DNA of 64,000 nt, taken from the NCBI RefSeq assembly GCF_000266885.1, contig NC_018020.1:4278001-4342000 (forward strand). Reading direction: 5' to 3'. A model generated the notes under the pieces. That model saw nothing but the letters and a program-made list of their open reading frames with translations. It did no database searches and was not told the origin of the DNA. Positions 17,356 through 27,639 of this stretch are shown here, one piece after another. The stretch is from Turneriella parva DSM 21527. GTDB taxonomy: Bacteria > Spirochaetota > Leptospiria > Turneriellales > Turneriellaceae. Position 1 is the stretch's first letter; every line of letters begins with the position of its first letter. Both the position numbers and the translations under genes were made by a program.

Positions 17356-17835
17356 ATGAATATTAGATCAGCTTGTATTATTGCCGCCGCGCTTTTGACC
17401 AGCATGTGCGGCAAATCGGGCGGCACCGACGGATCGTCGGGCACTGCAACGGCTTCAGCGCCCGCAAGCCAGGTGCCCGCCGAGAACTACCACACTAGCG
17501 AAAACCCGGGCAAATGGAAAGAGCGTGAACCTGAGCACCGCATTCAGGTGAGCGAAAGCCGCGTTTTCACCGAGGGCAAAAAAAAGATACGGGAGCTCAG
17601 CGTGTTTGTTTCGCTGCAAGGCGACCCACAGCACTACCTCGAAGCGGGCGTCATTATGGACAGCGCGCTCCAGAAAGAATTCGCCAAAGTCACATTCAAG
17701 CCCGGCACACCGCAATACGTATTCAAACTGCAACTGCCCGCCGACGAACCGAACGCTGCTTACGTGATCGTCAAATGCAACCAGCACGACATGTGGTTGA
17801 AAAGAGTGGAGCCTTTGCCGAGAGATAAACCGTAA
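17356..17835 (+). CDS. Superoxide reductase-like lipoprotein B (159 aa)
   Basis: Paralogue of the lipoprotein at 7465-7974, divergent from giant lipoprotein 2. The lipobox LTSMC puts the lipidated Cys at residue 18, followed by a Ser/Thr/Ala linker. The SOR-like ligands are PEHRIQV (H61), DPQHYLEAG (H93) and VKCNQHDMW (C141, H144). The His normally found six residues before H93 is Leu, so the five-ligand iron site would be incomplete, as in paralogue A. The rest of the beta-sandwich is of normal length. It is either an atypical surface superoxide/peroxide-reactive protein or a repurposed metal-binding scaffold. The start ATG 17356 is the only sensible one. Confidence 0.8.
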   Translation: MNIRSACIIAAALLTSMCGKSGGTDGSSGTATASAPASQVPAENYHTSENPGKWKEREPEHRIQVSESRVFTEGKKKIRELSVFVSLQGDPQHYLEAGVIMDSALQKEFAKVTFKPGTPQYVFKLQLPADEPNAAYVIVKCNQHDMWLKRVEPLPRDKP

Positions 17836-17848
17836 TCGCCGGCAGGTG

Positions 17849-17890
17849 CGGTCATGTAGGGGTAGGTTTAAACCTACCCCTACATGACCG
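17849..17890. repeat. 42-bp perfect palindrome, left of HUH transposase
   Basis: Two 21-bp arms without a loop. The 30-bp core (from TGTAGGGGTAGGTTT to its complement) is shared exactly with 18293-18338. Confidence 0.9.
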
Positions 17891-17911
17891 ACGTGAAAGG
17901 CAGATTATGAT

Positions 17912-18274
17912 ATGAACACACGCAACAAATGGGATCTGCTGTATCATCTCGTCTTCGGCACAAAGTCGAAGGCCGCGTTTCTGACCCCTGAAGTCATAAC
18001 CGACTTACAACTTTTGTTCGCGATCAAGGTGAAAGAACTGCGTGGCGACATTCTGGCCTGCGGCGGCCACGAAGATCATGTTCATCTCTTAGTTTCGATG
18101 CCGCCTAGAGTATCCGTTTCTGAACTTGTCAAGAACCTCAAAGGTTACTCATCGTTCATGCGCCCCGATATCATCTGGCAACGCGGCTTCGGCGCCTTCA
18201 CAGTCGATCGCCGTTCGGTCGACGCGATCATCAAATATATTCAGAATCAAGAAAATCACCACGGTAGAAAATAA
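17912..18274 (+). CDS. tnpA: Small IS200/IS605-type (Y1, HUH) transposase (120 aa)
   Basis: A single-strand transposase of the Y1_Tnp family. The HUH motif is DHVHLLVSMPP (HVH). The following SVSELVKNLKGYSSF block is typical. The catalytic Tyr is expected in IIKYIQNQENHH, near the C-terminus. The family is usually about 140-150 aa; this protein lacks the first dozen and last 20-30 residues but keeps all recognisable catalytic motifs. It is flanked on both sides by palindromes of one family that are its probable substrates or relics. It lies between a SOR-like lipoprotein and giant lipoprotein 3. Confidence 0.88.
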   Translation: MNTRNKWDLLYHLVFGTKSKAAFLTPEVITDLQLLFAIKVKELRGDILACGGHEDHVHLLVSMPPRVSVSELVKNLKGYSSFMRPDIIWQRGFGAFTVDRRSVDAIIKYIQNQENHHGRK

Positions 18275-18292
18275 AAAGAACCGTACATGCAT

Positions 18293-18338
18293 ATCACCTT
18301 TGTAGGGGTAGGTTTAAACCTACCCCTACAAAGGTGAT
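18293..18338. repeat. 46-bp perfect palindrome, right of HUH transposase
   Basis: Two 23-bp arms without a loop, 19 bp after the transposase stop. The arms outside the shared 30-bp core differ from the left palindrome yet remain self-complementary, implying that selection or copying maintains the palindrome itself. Confidence 0.9.
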
Positions 18339-18393
18339 GATGATGGGTACATGACTTACCCCTACACGATCACCACCCCCTACCAGGATGTGA

Positions 18394-21300
18394 TTAATCC
18401 ACCTGTCGGTAGACCTTGATCGCCACCGCGTTCTGGTCACCGACTGTAATATAGACAAAGTTCTGCGAACCTTTGCGCAGACTCGCTGATGAGAAAATAA
18501 ACTGGTTGTCGTTCACCGCCCCCAAGCCGGTAGTGCCCTGCTGTTCGAAACAGCGGTGGCCATCGCCGTTGTTAGCCGTCGTATCACCACCCGTACAGGC
18601 AGTGGTGCCATCGATTTCTGCTATACTCGCCTGGCTGCGGTATACCTGCACGCCCTGACCCGAGGCCACATTATCGAAACCAATGTACAGATAATTGCCA
18701 TTAACTTGCAATAGGCTAATTGCACGTAAGTTAGATCCATTCGGTGTGAAGTTCGAGGCTGTCGCAACCCTCACCCAGCTGGCTGGTGACGTACAGCTAG
18801 CGCTGCATTTCCAAAGTTCTGCGCCATTGTTTGTTTCGCGGTTTGTTACACCGGTTCCCGAAGCCAAATTTCGTGCGGCATAAAGTCGATTGTTCCAAAG
18901 AACAACTAACGGCATACCTTTTTGTCCTGGTCGCACTTTCTCAAGTCCCCCAGTCGCGGGATAGGTCAAAGTTGTACCCCCAAAGCTCGCCTCAGTCTTT
19001 ACCGTTATAAAGCTCGTTTTGCTGATCGGCGCGCCTGTCGCAGATGCAATTCCCCCGTTGTTGAAGAGATAATACGTATTTGCCGGGCTGGGGCTACCAC
19101 CAGTCGGGATATAAATCTGCGCATCAATACCGATTGTGGCGGTATTCTCAGCCGGGTTTCCATTCTGTTTGCCAATATTGATAATTTCGTTGCCGGCCAA
19201 ATCAATAAAGTTACCCGTACATGAAAGTACACCCGAGCTTTCGGTCAGAGCAATCTTGTTCAATATTGGTTTGTTCGTACTGTGTGATGATGCAATACCG
19301 GCATACATGTTTGTTCCGAAGACATAGAGACTCTGCACACTCTTACTGTTTACACCGTTTGTCCCGGTGAAGGTACCGGCGCAAGTTTTCCAATCTAGCG
19401 CAGTGTCGACATCTTGCGTGAAATAGAGTTTGTCGACGTTGTCTTTTACAACACCGGCCATGAGAATCGGCACTTGCGTCGCGCCGTTATCAAAGGTTCC
19501 TGAGTTAAAACCAACAATACCCCGCTCGCCATTGGGGCCAAGCGTTTGGGCGGTACAATTACCACCAGATATCCCAAAGCTCGTGTATGTATACGAGGTC
19601 CCTGTGACGCAAGCGGGCCCGACAGTTGAGAACGTTATGCCCACTGGATTCAAGCCGTCCGCCTCAAAACGGAACGCTGCGTTGTTCTTGTCGTTTGGCC
19701 CAAGATAAATCTTGTTTTGGTAAGAAAACGCAAAATTAAACTTGGTTCCGTCAGAAAAAGGGTCACTAAAGACTGCTCCATCGTTAAAAGTTAGAATCGG
19801 AGTCCCTGCACCCTGGAAAACCGCTTGGTTGCCCGGTGCTGGTTCTAGGTCGTTATTGCCGCCAAAATCTTCAGGTATGCGATTGCCTGTGCTGGTCGCG
19901 TAAATGTTTACAGTGTAGAAGTTACCCTGTTGCGCTGACTGGTGTGTCAGAACATAGACTGATTTATCTGCCGTTGCTGCCACACTGGTAACGTTACCCA
20001 AGCCAACGGGAGTAATCCAGTATTTCGATTGCGAGGTGGGACTATTTGAGACTGACGCATCTGCATCTTCATTAGCGCATACCAAGGCAGAGGCGCATTC
20101 TGCTGAATTCGACCCCGTACCGGTAACCATAGGTTCACTGAAGGTAAGCTCTACAGTGGTTGCACTCAATGATCGCGCGAGCAGCAACCGTGGTTTCGTA
20201 ATGTCCGTGGCGGCTGTTCCCTTTGCGAAGGCAAAGTTTGGTGTCGTTATATTCTCGAACTCATCAATATCCTTGATGGTTGTCAACGCCGTCACTTTGT
20301 AAGTCGTCGTAGAGCACTGTGTCCCGGTTTCGAGGTCGATTACTCGGTTCGAACCGCCCACTGCAGTCGCGCCGGCCGGCGTTGTACTGAAATCAGTACA
20401 ACCCGTATCGGTTGGGTCTTCTGCCACCGTATAGTTCGCTGTGCGCAGCGCTGAATAGGCATTGCTTGCGGCCGCGTTGCTGACCGGTTCTGAGAAGAAC
20501 ACGCGGGCATAGTACTTGTAAACTCCCCCACCGAGGTCTGTCCGGTATGTACTGGCCGCAATAACGTAGGGCGCAGTCGCCTCGGCGATGACCTGTTGGC
20601 GCGAAGTGCTCATGGCGTTTCCTGCCGCATCGTAAATCGACGCAGCCGTAGCTGCCTGCACTTTATCGATGTTCAGGTCGCCTGTATTGAACGTGCCGTT
20701 GGCCGTTGCTTCAAAGAAGGCATCGCCAGTCGCGCAGGTGTCTGAGCTGCTAAAAGCAGCGAAGCCATTTGGTGAAGCGGAGTTACCGTCAACGTACGTG
20801 AAGTCGGCTGCAACCATCTGGCCACCTGAGCCGCAGGCAGAGAATGCTGCATCAGAGGCCACGTTCTCAGAGAAGCTGATGAACACTGAGGCTACTCCGG
20901 ATTTCGCGGTCGCTTTCACGATGATCGGGTTAGCCCCATCTGTTTCAACCACGTTCGCAGTCAGAACATCTGATGAAGTCTGGGTACCGCATGTACCGGC
21001 TCCGACGCTTGTGTTTACGTAGCAACGCGTGGTACCAAGCGCACCGCCGTTGGGACCCGAAAGGCTCTGGTCAGTCGCAGTCAGGTCAGGCTGAACACCT
21101 GTGTCATAAGTTGAACCTTCCGCAAAGCGAATATAAATCGTACTGTCATTAGCGGTGTCTGTCGTCCAGGTCACGGCAGTACCATGAATGAGGCGCACAT
21201 TATTGTACCCCGATACTGCCCATTGGCTTGTGACTGTGCCAAGGCTATTGGCAACATAACCGGGAAACGAATCATCCTGAACAGTGATGCTAAACTGTAC

Positions 21301-24300
21301 CCTGACTGTATCGATGTACCCGTCTGCGTCAGTGTCAAGGTACGTCGCCGAGCTGACAACAGGGCCAACCTGACCTGGGGTAAACGTGCCGCCGATAGTT
21401 GCCGGTGAGGTGACGTTCGCCGGCGCAGATGCCTGATTCGTCGCATTGTCGACAACCGTCGCCTGAGCCAGAAGTTTAATCGTGTCGCCCACCGCCACCG
21501 TCGGTGTTGCATTGGCAAACGTCACCGTCAGCGTGTCGTTCGTGTTGGTTACAGTTGACCAAACAGCTGAAGTGATGTCGCCGGCAGCGCCAAAGTTATG
21601 GCTATTATTCAGCTCGAATATAGTGTCGAGGTCGGTGCCAGCCAGCGCTGCCGCATTCATGCGCTCAGAGAAACGTATCGTGAGCGTATCGCCGGCGCCG
21701 AGACCCGCTTCTGACGCGCCCGCTTCAGCAGCGGTGGCGAGAAAGATGTAAGGGCCGGCCTTATCGGCCTCAACCACATCCGTTGTACCCCAATTGCCGG
21801 TGTTGCTGAAGAGTTTGGTCAAACCATCGGAGTTCGCGGCAAGCGTGTCGTTCGTGCCGGTGACGTCGGGTGTGGTGCCCGTATCGACCGATGCGCCCTG
21901 GTTAAATTTGATATAGATAACCGTATCGTTCGCGGTATCGGTGCCGCAGGCAGCGTTCAGCGCAGTGCCGTGATCGAGGCGTACATTCGCACGACCGGCG
22001 ACAAGCCACTTGCCTGTGGGTAATCCTTCGCTGTTCAAAACATAGCCATCGAATGTGTTGTCGCGCGCGGCAGCGCCGAAAGTAATGCGGTAGTGGTCGA
22101 TGATGCCATCGACCGGGTCGCAGTCGAGCGTTTCTGCGGTCGTTATGCTGAAGGTCACCGCAGCGTTGATGACGATATCTTTGTTCACGCCGAGTGCACC
22201 CGTTGCCGCTGTACCTGGCAAAGTCAGTGTTGCGTCGTTGAGTGCGGCATCACGAATCGTGCCACCGCCGGTGGTCAGCGAGTTGGTCGCACTATAGTTC
22301 AGATCGCTGCTGGTGTCACCAGAAGCAACCGTGTATTCGAACACGAGGGTCGAAGTACCCGAACCTGAAACATAGGTCGCGTTTTTGGCGGGTGATGTAT
22401 TCAAAGCCAGCACTGGCGTGCCGCCACCGGTGTTGACCGTTACTGACTCGCTGAAAGTTATTTGTACCGAGATAACCGCGCCAGTACCGTATGTCGCATT
22501 GGCGTTGGTCGCAGTAACATTGGTCACTGTCGGTGCTGTGGTATCGATCACAATCGCCTTGTTGGTACCCAACGACCCAGCCGCGGTGAGACCGGGCAAA
22601 GTCAATGTCGCACTGTTAGGGTTATTCGTGAAGTTATCGGTAATAGTTCCCGAAAGTGCCCCGGTCGAAGCATAGTTGAGATCAGCCGTGGTGTCACCCG
22701 CCTGTACCATATAGTTGAAGGTCAGTATTGCCGTACCATCGCCGCTCGTGTAATCAATGGCGCGCGTCGTCGATGGATCTGTTGTCGTGAGCGTGATCTG
22801 TGGCGTACCGGAAATCTTGACGGCCTCAGAAAATGTTACCTGAATTGGAACAGCCTGCCCCGCTCTATAAGTACCATCTGCCAGCGACGAGGTAATATTT
22901 GTCACAGTAGGGGCAACACCATCGATGACGATTGCCTTGCTTCCGCCCAACGAAGTACCGCCACCAACAGGCAGTGTCAGCGTTGCGTTGTTGCCAATTG
23001 CATCACGCAATGTACCACCGTTAGCATTGAGGGCCGAGGTATTATTGACCTCGAGATCATTGGTCGATTCGCCGGCCGCAACCGTGTATATGAAGTTCAG
23101 GGTGGTTGTGCCGCTGCCAGAAACGTAATTAACCGCCTTTGCAGTCGGTGACAGGCCCAGCGTGAGCTGCGGTGTCCCACCCGTGGTATTTACGGTTACA
23201 GCTTCGTTGAATACCACCTGTATGCTAATTGAGCCTCCTGTTCCGTAAGTGCCGTCAGCAGTAGAAGAGCTGACGCTCGAAACCGAAGGCCCGGTCACAT
23301 CATACGTGACCGAGGTTCTCGAGACTGCTGTCGCTGCGTTGCCCGCAGCATCGGTGCAGTTAAAAGCTAACGTATAGACCGTATTGCTGACAAGCGTCGG
23401 TGGGTTTGACAGGGTAATATTCGTCTTTGTACCCGATGTCAGCTCTGATCCCGTGAGAGTCGAAGTGCTGCTCGTCGGGTGCCCCGCACCGCTGGTACTT
23501 GTCCAGGCAATGCTGCCACTGGCACAGGTTTCGTCGAGCGTATAACTGACCTGACCACTTGTAACGGTCGTCGAGCTTGCCGGTGAAACCGATGAAATCA
23601 CCGGTGCACGGCGGTCTATAACACTGAGGGCACCAGTTGTCGAAGAACTGAGTGTAATACCGCCCGAAAGACTGTAGATTTCATTGGCTGCGGCATTAAT
23701 CTGCACTGTCTCGCTGCCGCTTGGTGCGGCGTTAAATGCCAGAATTATTCTTACCTGCATTTCCCCGCCAGTCAGGCCACCGCATGCCGTGCTGCCTACA
23801 GTGGTAAGGCAGGTGATGCTTGCCGAAGTCGCACTGCCGCTGCCGGCCATAACCGGAGCCTGAAAATCGCTGGCAGTGAGCGCACCTACACCGGCACTCG
23901 TGCCATATGCAGCCTGGCTGAACGTAATGTCGACGTAACCTGCTGTGGAGCCGGTTCCAGCAGGTAATGCGGGCGCGGTATACGATGCACCTGAAATACT
24001 CGCGATAGAGGCATTGCTCAGGGTTTTCGTATCAGAAGAGAAACTCGCCGCGTTGCCTGCTGAGTCATATACAGAATTGGCTGCTGTAGTGACAGAGATA
24101 GTTTCGACTCCGGTAGGTGTTCCCGTCAGGTTGAAGTTGACGCGTATGACTGTCTCACCGCCCGTCAGCGCAGCACCGGTTGTCTTGGTGATCGTGCCTA
24201 ATGAAGCGGCGGTGGTGCCACCGCCATTGCTGGCAAAATTGAGTGTGAATGCGCTGCCGCCCAGCGGGTTGGGTGCCGTCGCGCTACCATAAACCCCCTC

Positions 24301-27300
24301 GCTGATCGTCACATCGACATAACCTGAGGTGGTATTGTTGGTCAGAGCGTCGCTCACGTGGCTCGGCGCAGTTGTGTCGATGATCATTGAAGTTGCATTG
24401 CCCGATGCCCCACTCTGGTTACCAGCTGAGTCGGTCTGGCGGGCGTTTATCGATGCATAGGTTCCTGCAGTCAGGGTACCGGCAGTAAGCGTCACAGGAC
24501 TGCTCGTGCAGCTCTGTGCAGTACCGGTGGTTGAAGCACCGTTGTATAGCTGCACCGATTCGCCGACCACGCAGGTCACGGTAAACTGCGGTGTGGTTGC
24601 ATTCGTTAGCTTATCTGAATTGGATGTCCCCGTATCGCTACCGGCCACCAGTACCGGTGTACCCGGTGCTGCCGATGCGGTATTGTCAAACGTGATCGTG
24701 ATAACCGGCGACGTGTCGCTCACCGTACCGGTTGAGCTGACTGTAGCTACAGTATATTGCCCAGGGTTCGGTGTTGAAGTTGCAGTGATCGAATAATTGC
24801 CCGACGAATCAGAAGTCACGGAACCCACGATCACTCCTCCATCATAGAGAACCACGGTGGTGTTAGGCGCCACGGTGCCTGTAAATACCAGGCCCGGCGA
24901 CGGGAAGGTTATGCCATTGCCCGTAATATTGTCGGTATTTGAACTACCTGTATCAGACGAAGCCGCGAGGTCAGGTGCAGTCGACGGTGCCGTGCTTGAA
25001 CCGCTAAAGGTCGCACTCGCCGGCGTACCAAGCGCGTTGCCCGCAAGGTCGGTCACTGCATTTGTTACTGTGACGGTATATGTTGTCGAACTGCCAAATG
25101 CACCTGGTGAAATCGTCAGGCGCACTTTCGTTGCATCTGCCTGGCGCACTGCACTGCTTACGGTAATAGTGCCACTGCCTGTGACGCTATAGCTGCCGGC
25201 AGTCTGTGATGTCGTGAGATCCATCAGCTCTGTGAAGGTTACCTCGACGGTGGTGGAGTTGATGAGAGTTGCCATATATACCGTCGGTGCAGTAGCACTG
25301 CCCCCGGTACCGTAGAAACTCAGCGTCTGCGACGCCATCGTGTTGGCAGTAGGCGTCGCCTTATCCTGTATGTTGGCAATCGCCAGCGAGTATTGCGTAC
25401 TCGTCTGCGAAACGCCCGAACCCAACGTCAGCGTGCAAATCGTATCGTTGCTGGTGCAGGCAATGGCCGCACCTGTCAGACTGAGCGTTGGTGAAAAAGT
25501 GTAGTTCGCCAGGTTTCGCGCAGAACCTGCAGAGGTGGTGTCAGAAGCAGAGACGGGCTCGCTGAAGAACAGGCGGATTTCGGTGCTGCTGAGAGAGACA
25601 ACCGACAGTACGGTCGGCTGCGTCGTGTCTGATGTCGCCGAACCAGTATAAGTGAAATCACCCGTCGTCGATGCATTCACTACGCCATAGAGATTGGTCA
25701 CATTGCCGGCCCCAACAGTCATACGGCATGTGCCGTTACCAGTGTTGGCAGTGACTACCAGCTGTATTACACCAGCCTGAACCTGGCTTACAGAAACCGG
25801 GGTCGCCGAAGGGCACGAGCCAGAAAGTACGCTGATCGAAAAGTCACCGGCCGCGAGGGAAGAATTATCGAGCGCCTGGTCGAATGTAACACGCACAGTA
25901 GTCGGATTCACTGCCGTGACTGAGCTGATGATTGGCGCATTGCTGATAGTCGGGCCCACAAATGAACCGCTGTTGGGCAGGGTCATCGGTGAAACAGGGT
26001 TGTTACCGTTCGCATCAGCGGTCGCGACACCTGCGTCAGAGTATGTCAAAGTATATGACGTACCGGCAGTCATTGCTGTGTTAATAGTCAGATCATAAGA
26101 ATCGGACATCGTTGCACCCGATGGATACACGTTAACGGCATCAACGGTTGCACCGTTCACCAGGTAATCCTGTAGCTGGTTGCCGCTCGCAGAAACTGGC
26201 TCAGACCACTGCACCCGTACAGTATTCTGGTCTATCGGAATAATACCGACGATATACGGCTTTCCATCACCGGTGAAGGTCGTCGAAGCGGTCGTCATGG
26301 TGTTGCCGGCTGTGTCGCGTATACCGCTGATGGTGGCCGTGTATGTTTGGGTTGTCTGTGTGCCTGTCGTAATGTCGCAAGATGTCTTGGAGGTATTGCA
26401 GGTGATTGTACCCACAGTGAGCGACGGTGAAAATGTGAAGTTACTGGCAGAAGGATCCTGGATCGGCTCGTTAAAGGTTACGCGCACAGTTGTCGCATTG
26501 ACAGCTGAAATGCTGCCCACTGAAGGCCCCGACACATCCGGAGCCGGGTTATACGGGAAAGAAGCGACGTTATTTGTTGAACTGAGCGTCGCACCGTTTG
26601 TACCGGTTATGCCGGTTGTTGTTACAGTGAGCTTGCAGGTACCCGCTGTCACGCCCGTATTGCCGAGTGACGTCAGCACCACCTGGGTCGAGTTGAGAGA
26701 AGTTGCAGTGCCCATCGTCAGGTTCGCACCAGAGCACTGCGTGAAGTTGTAATTTCCCGCTGTTGTCAGGGCGGCGTTTACGGTCATGGCCGAATCGAAT
26801 GTGACGAGGACTGAGCTGGGTGATACTGATATCGCACTAGAGACTTTTGGTGCAGCTGGTGCAGTGTAGCCAGCAAAAAAGCCGTAACACGTCGGCGATG
26901 CGACTGCATTTCCCCAAATGTCTTTCACGTTGAATGCGCGTAGATAATAAGGCCCAGCACCCAACGCTGGCGTCGTTAGGGTAACTTTGGCAAAATTCAA
27001 GGTATCACGTACGCCAGAGGTTACGGCTGTACCTGAAGTGTCATTGCTGCAATTGGCGCTTGTTGTATAATACTTGAAGTCGGCGCCTGCAAATGTTGAC
27101 GGTGGCATCGTACCAACGACGGCTTTATTAAATGTCACGTTGATTGTGGTCTGTCCTGAAACAACTGCCGCATTTATGGTTGGGGGGGTAACATCAACGT
27201 TGTTGGGTGCAGTATAAGTGCCACGTGAAGCCGACGAGCTCAGGGTTGCGCCGTCGACGCCCACGAGGTTTGCGGCCTGCAGGGTATAAGTACTGCCCGC

Positions 27301-27639
27301 TGTGTGCAGGCTGGTGTCGAGATAAATTACCGAACTGTCGAACGGGTCACGCGTTACCGCGATAACGTCGATGCGGGTACCGTTTGCAGCGGTAATCGTA
27401 TAATTGGCAGACGTTTCAGCAGAGGCAAGACTTACCGGCTTGTTAAACTTAACGCGTACACGCGTTGGTGAAAGCGGGGTGGCGCTGGCCAGACCAACAT
27501 CTACTGACGAGTTCGCCGGCCCAAAGACCAGATCGAAAGGCTGTAATAGCGTGCTGTATGTTTTACCGCTGCAGTTACCCGCAAGCGTTGCCGCGAAAAG
27601 CAGCGATGCGAATTTTGCCTTCATTGAAACTGTACTCAC
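18394..27639 (-). CDS. Giant Ig-like repeat lipoprotein 3 (about 3081 aa)
   Basis: The start chosen is GTG 27639, which overlaps the upstream stop (GTGA) and has GGGGGA 6 nt before it; ATG 27624 (MKAKFASLLFAATLAG) is the alternative. The lipobox is LAGNC, followed by SGKTYSTLLQPFDLVFG as in the other two giants. Residues 50-1000 are Ig-like modules; 1000-2000 include SwmB-like units with the repeated pattern ADGTYGTGAVISVQITF. The final 450 residues resemble the C-terminal cap of paralogue 2 (IYLGPNDKNN, YLYIGFDNVASG, ending IKVYRQVD). It is probably co-transcribed with the regulator and the EVGNP lipoprotein upstream. Cell-surface role inferred. Confidence 0.9.
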   Translation of the reverse strand: MSTVSMKAKFASLLFAATLAGNCSGKTYSTLLQPFDLVFGPANSSVDVGLASATPLSPTRVRVKFNKPVSLASAETSANYTITAANGTRIDVIAVTRDPFDSSVIYLDTSLHTAGSTYTLQAANLVGVDGATLSSSASRGTYTAPNNVDVTPPTINAAVVSGQTTINVTFNKAVVGTMPPSTFAGADFKYYTTSANCSNDTSGTAVTSGVRDTLNFAKVTLTTPALGAGPYYLRAFNVKDIWGNAVASPTCYGFFAGYTAPAAPKVSSAISVSPSSVLVTFDSAMTVNAALTTAGNYNFTQCSGANLTMGTATSLNSTQVVLTSLGNTGVTAGTCKLTVTTTGITGTNGATLSSTNNVASFPYNPAPDVSGPSVGSISAVNATTVRVTFNEPIQDPSASNFTFSPSLTVGTITCNTSKTSCDITTGTQTTQTYTATISGIRDTAGNTMTTASTTFTGDGKPYIVGIIPIDQNTVRVQWSEPVSASGNQLQDYLVNGATVDAVNVYPSGATMSDSYDLTINTAMTAGTSYTLTYSDAGVATADANGNNPVSPMTLPNSGSFVGPTISNAPIISSVTAVNPTTVRVTFDQALDNSSLAAGDFSISVLSGSCPSATPVSVSQVQAGVIQLVVTANTGNGTCRMTVGAGNVTNLYGVVNASTTGDFTYTGSATSDTTQPTVLSVVSLSSTEIRLFFSEPVSASDTTSAGSARNLANYTFSPTLSLTGAAIACTSNDTICTLTLGSGVSQTSTQYSLAIANIQDKATPTANTMASQTLSFYGTGGSATAPTVYMATLINSTTVEVTFTELMDLTTSQTAGSYSVTGSGTITVSSAVRQADATKVRLTISPGAFGSSTTYTVTVTNAVTDLAGNALGTPASATFSGSSTAPSTAPDLAASSDTGSSNTDNITGNGITFPSPGLVFTGTVAPNTTVVLYDGGVIVGSVTSDSSGNYSITATSTPNPGQYTVATVSSTGTVSDTSPVITITFDNTASAAPGTPVLVAGSDTGTSNSDKLTNATTPQFTVTCVVGESVQLYNGASTTGTAQSCTSSPVTLTAGTLTAGTYASINARQTDSAGNQSGASGNATSMIIDTTAPSHVSDALTNNTTSGYVDVTISEGVYGSATAPNPLGGSAFTLNFASNGGGTTAASLGTITKTTGAALTGGETVIRVNFNLTGTPTGVETISVTTAANSVYDSAGNAASFSSDTKTLSNASIASISGASYTAPALPAGTGSTAGYVDITFSQAAYGTSAGVGALTASDFQAPVMAGSGSATSASITCLTTVGSTACGGLTGGEMQVRIILAFNAAPSGSETVQINAAANEIYSLSGGITLSSSTTGALSVIDRRAPVISSVSPASSTTVTSGQVSYTLDETCASGSIAWTSTSGAGHPTSSTSTLTGSELTSGTKTNITLSNPPTLVSNTVYTLAFNCTDAAGNAATAVSRTSVTYDVTGPSVSSVSSSTADGTYGTGGSISIQVVFNEAVTVNTTGGTPQLTLGLSPTAKAVNYVSGSGTTTLNFIYTVAAGESTNDLEVNNTSALNANGGTLRDAIGNNATLTLPVGGGTSLGGSKAIVIDGVAPTVTNITSSLADGTYRAGQAVPIQVTFSEAVKISGTPQITLTTTDPSTTRAIDYTSGDGTAILTFNYMVQAGDTTADLNYASTGALSGTITDNFTNNPNSATLTLPGLTAAGSLGTNKAIVIDTTAPTVTNVTATNANATYGTGAVISVQITFSESVTVNTGGGTPVLALNTSPAKNATYVSGSGTSTLVFEYTVASGDTSSDLNYSATNSLTTGGGTIRDAALNDATLTLPGTAATGALGVNKDIVINAAVTFSITTAETLDCDPVDGIIDHYRITFGAAARDNTFDGYVLNSEGLPTGKWLVAGRANVRLDHGTALNAACGTDTANDTVIYIKFNQGASVDTGTTPDVTGTNDTLAANSDGLTKLFSNTGNWGTTDVVEADKAGPYIFLATAAEAGASEAGLGAGDTLTIRFSERMNAAALAGTDLDTIFELNNSHNFGAAGDITSAVWSTVTNTNDTLTVTFANATPTVAVGDTIKLLAQATVVDNATNQASAPANVTSPATIGGTFTPGQVGPVVSSATYLDTDADGYIDTVRVQFSITVQDDSFPGYVANSLGTVTSQWAVSGYNNVRLIHGTAVTWTTDTANDSTIYIRFAEGSTYDTGVQPDLTATDQSLSGPNGGALGTTRCYVNTSVGAGTCGTQTSSDVLTANVVETDGANPIIVKATAKSGVASVFISFSENVASDAAFSACGSGGQMVAADFTYVDGNSASPNGFAAFSSSDTCATGDAFFEATANGTFNTGDLNIDKVQAATAASIYDAAGNAMSTSRQQVIAEATAPYVIAASTYRTDLGGGVYKYYARVFFSEPVSNAAASNAYSALRTANYTVAEDPTDTGCTDFSTTPAGATAVGGSNRVIDLETGTQCSTTTYKVTALTTIKDIDEFENITTPNFAFAKGTAATDITKPRLLLARSLSATTVELTFSEPMVTGTGSNSAECASALVCANEDADASVSNSPTSQSKYWITPVGLGNVTSVAATADKSVYVLTHQSAQQGNFYTVNIYATSTGNRIPEDFGGNNDLEPAPGNQAVFQGAGTPILTFNDGAVFSDPFSDGTKFNFAFSYQNKIYLGPNDKNNAAFRFEADGLNPVGITFSTVGPACVTGTSYTYTSFGISGGNCTAQTLGPNGERGIVGFNSGTFDNGATQVPILMAGVVKDNVDKLYFTQDVDTALDWKTCAGTFTGTNGVNSKSVQSLYVFGTNMYAGIASSHSTNKPILNKIALTESSGVLSCTGNFIDLAGNEIINIGKQNGNPAENTATIGIDAQIYIPTGGSPSPANTYYLFNNGGIASATGAPISKTSFITVKTEASFGGTTLTYPATGGLEKVRPGQKGMPLVVLWNNRLYAARNLASGTGVTNRETNNGAELWKCSASCTSPASWVRVATASNFTPNGSNLRAISLLQVNGNYLYIGFDNVASGQGVQVYRSQASIAEIDGTTACTGGDTTANNGDGHRCFEQQGTTGLGAVNDNQFIFSSASLRKGSQNFVYITVGDQNAVAIKVYRQVD

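Larger units (their letters stand above)
17849..18338 (+). mobile_element. Minimal HUH-transposase element framed by palindromes (REP-tron-like)
   Basis: A 490-bp unit made of one small Y1 transposase gene between two perfect palindromes with a common 30-bp core. It resembles an IS200-type element or a RAYT with its REP sequences. True ends were not determined; a partial third copy of the motif (TTACCCCTACA) follows at about 18354-18364. Confidence 0.65.
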
